Origin: Deltaproteobacteria bacterium
GTDB lineage: Bacteria; Myxococcota_A; UBA796
Direction of reading: 5' to 3'
Assembly: GCA_002707085.1 (NCBI GenBank)
Contig: PALY01000145.1
Coordinates: 1-13,363, forward strand
DNA length: 13,363 nt
The notes beneath the pieces are model-generated. The model was given only the letters and a program-made list of their open reading frames with translations. It ran no database searches and was not told where the DNA came from. Positions 13,312 to 13,363 of the stretch are shown piece by piece (the stretch's first letter is position 1; each line of letters begins with the position of its first letter). Position numbers and translations under genes: made by a program.

Positions 13312-13363
13312 GGTCTTCGCTCTACCCCTTTGAACGCCAACTAACAGGCAAGCTTGATACTGA

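Overview
The window most resembles chromosomal DNA of a Myxococcota-type (former Deltaproteobacteria) bacterium. The evidence is a secreted protein with two MopE-type metal-binding repeats and a Cys/hydrophobic/basic C-terminal tail, and two adjacent lipoproteins with Asp-Ala/Asp-Ser and poly-Asp/Glu linkers. A 'DTG' tripeptide also recurs in three exported or membrane proteins. Base composition is moderate, and GTG and TTG starts are frequent. There are no rRNA or tRNA genes, insertion sequences, CRISPR arrays or phage structural genes. Lineage is an inference from protein style only.

Layout. Bases 1-1232 (minus) hold a DMT/EamA transporter translationally coupled through a TTGA overlap to an exported SRPBCC-like protein cut by the window edge. 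Bases 1294-3553 hold a membrane-anchored SGNH hydrolase (plus) and an AmpG/SLC33-like MFS permease (minus) whose 3' ends overlap by 92 bp. At 3663-4157 lies the MopE-repeat protein. At 4359-5319 lie a small DNA-binding protein that joins a ribbon-helix-helix-like region to a recombinase-type HTH, and a short SSB without the acidic tail. Bases 5354-7170 (minus) are a three-gene overlapping operon: a two-TM protein, a YdjM-like membrane protein and an alpha/beta hydrolase. At 7233-8795 an APS-kinase-like protein without its P-loop lysine converges on selD. At 8931-10094 is a fatty acid desaturase. At 10157-11786 are the two acidic-linker lipoproteins. At 11809-13311 (minus) is a DUF2723/TMEM260-like GT-C membrane protein.

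The most informative point is selD. An in-frame TGA at 8754-8756 falls exactly at the active-site Cys/Sec position, is followed by a compact hairpin, and lies behind a good ribosome binding site. The gene therefore encodes a selenoprotein that an ordinary ORF call would truncate by 29 residues. The organism should thus use selenocysteine, although selA, selB and selC are not here. The second is the APS-kinase homologue, which keeps substrate-side motifs but has lost the Walker A lysine and the DGDN-type segment, suggesting a binding or regulatory protein rather than a kinase.

Most genes look like ordinary accessory-to-core chromosomal genes in short transcription units on alternating strands. 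I see no convincing multi-gene novel defence or biosynthetic system. The RHH/HTH protein beside a short SSB, and the degenerate APS kinase beside selD, are the best leads for undescribed biology.
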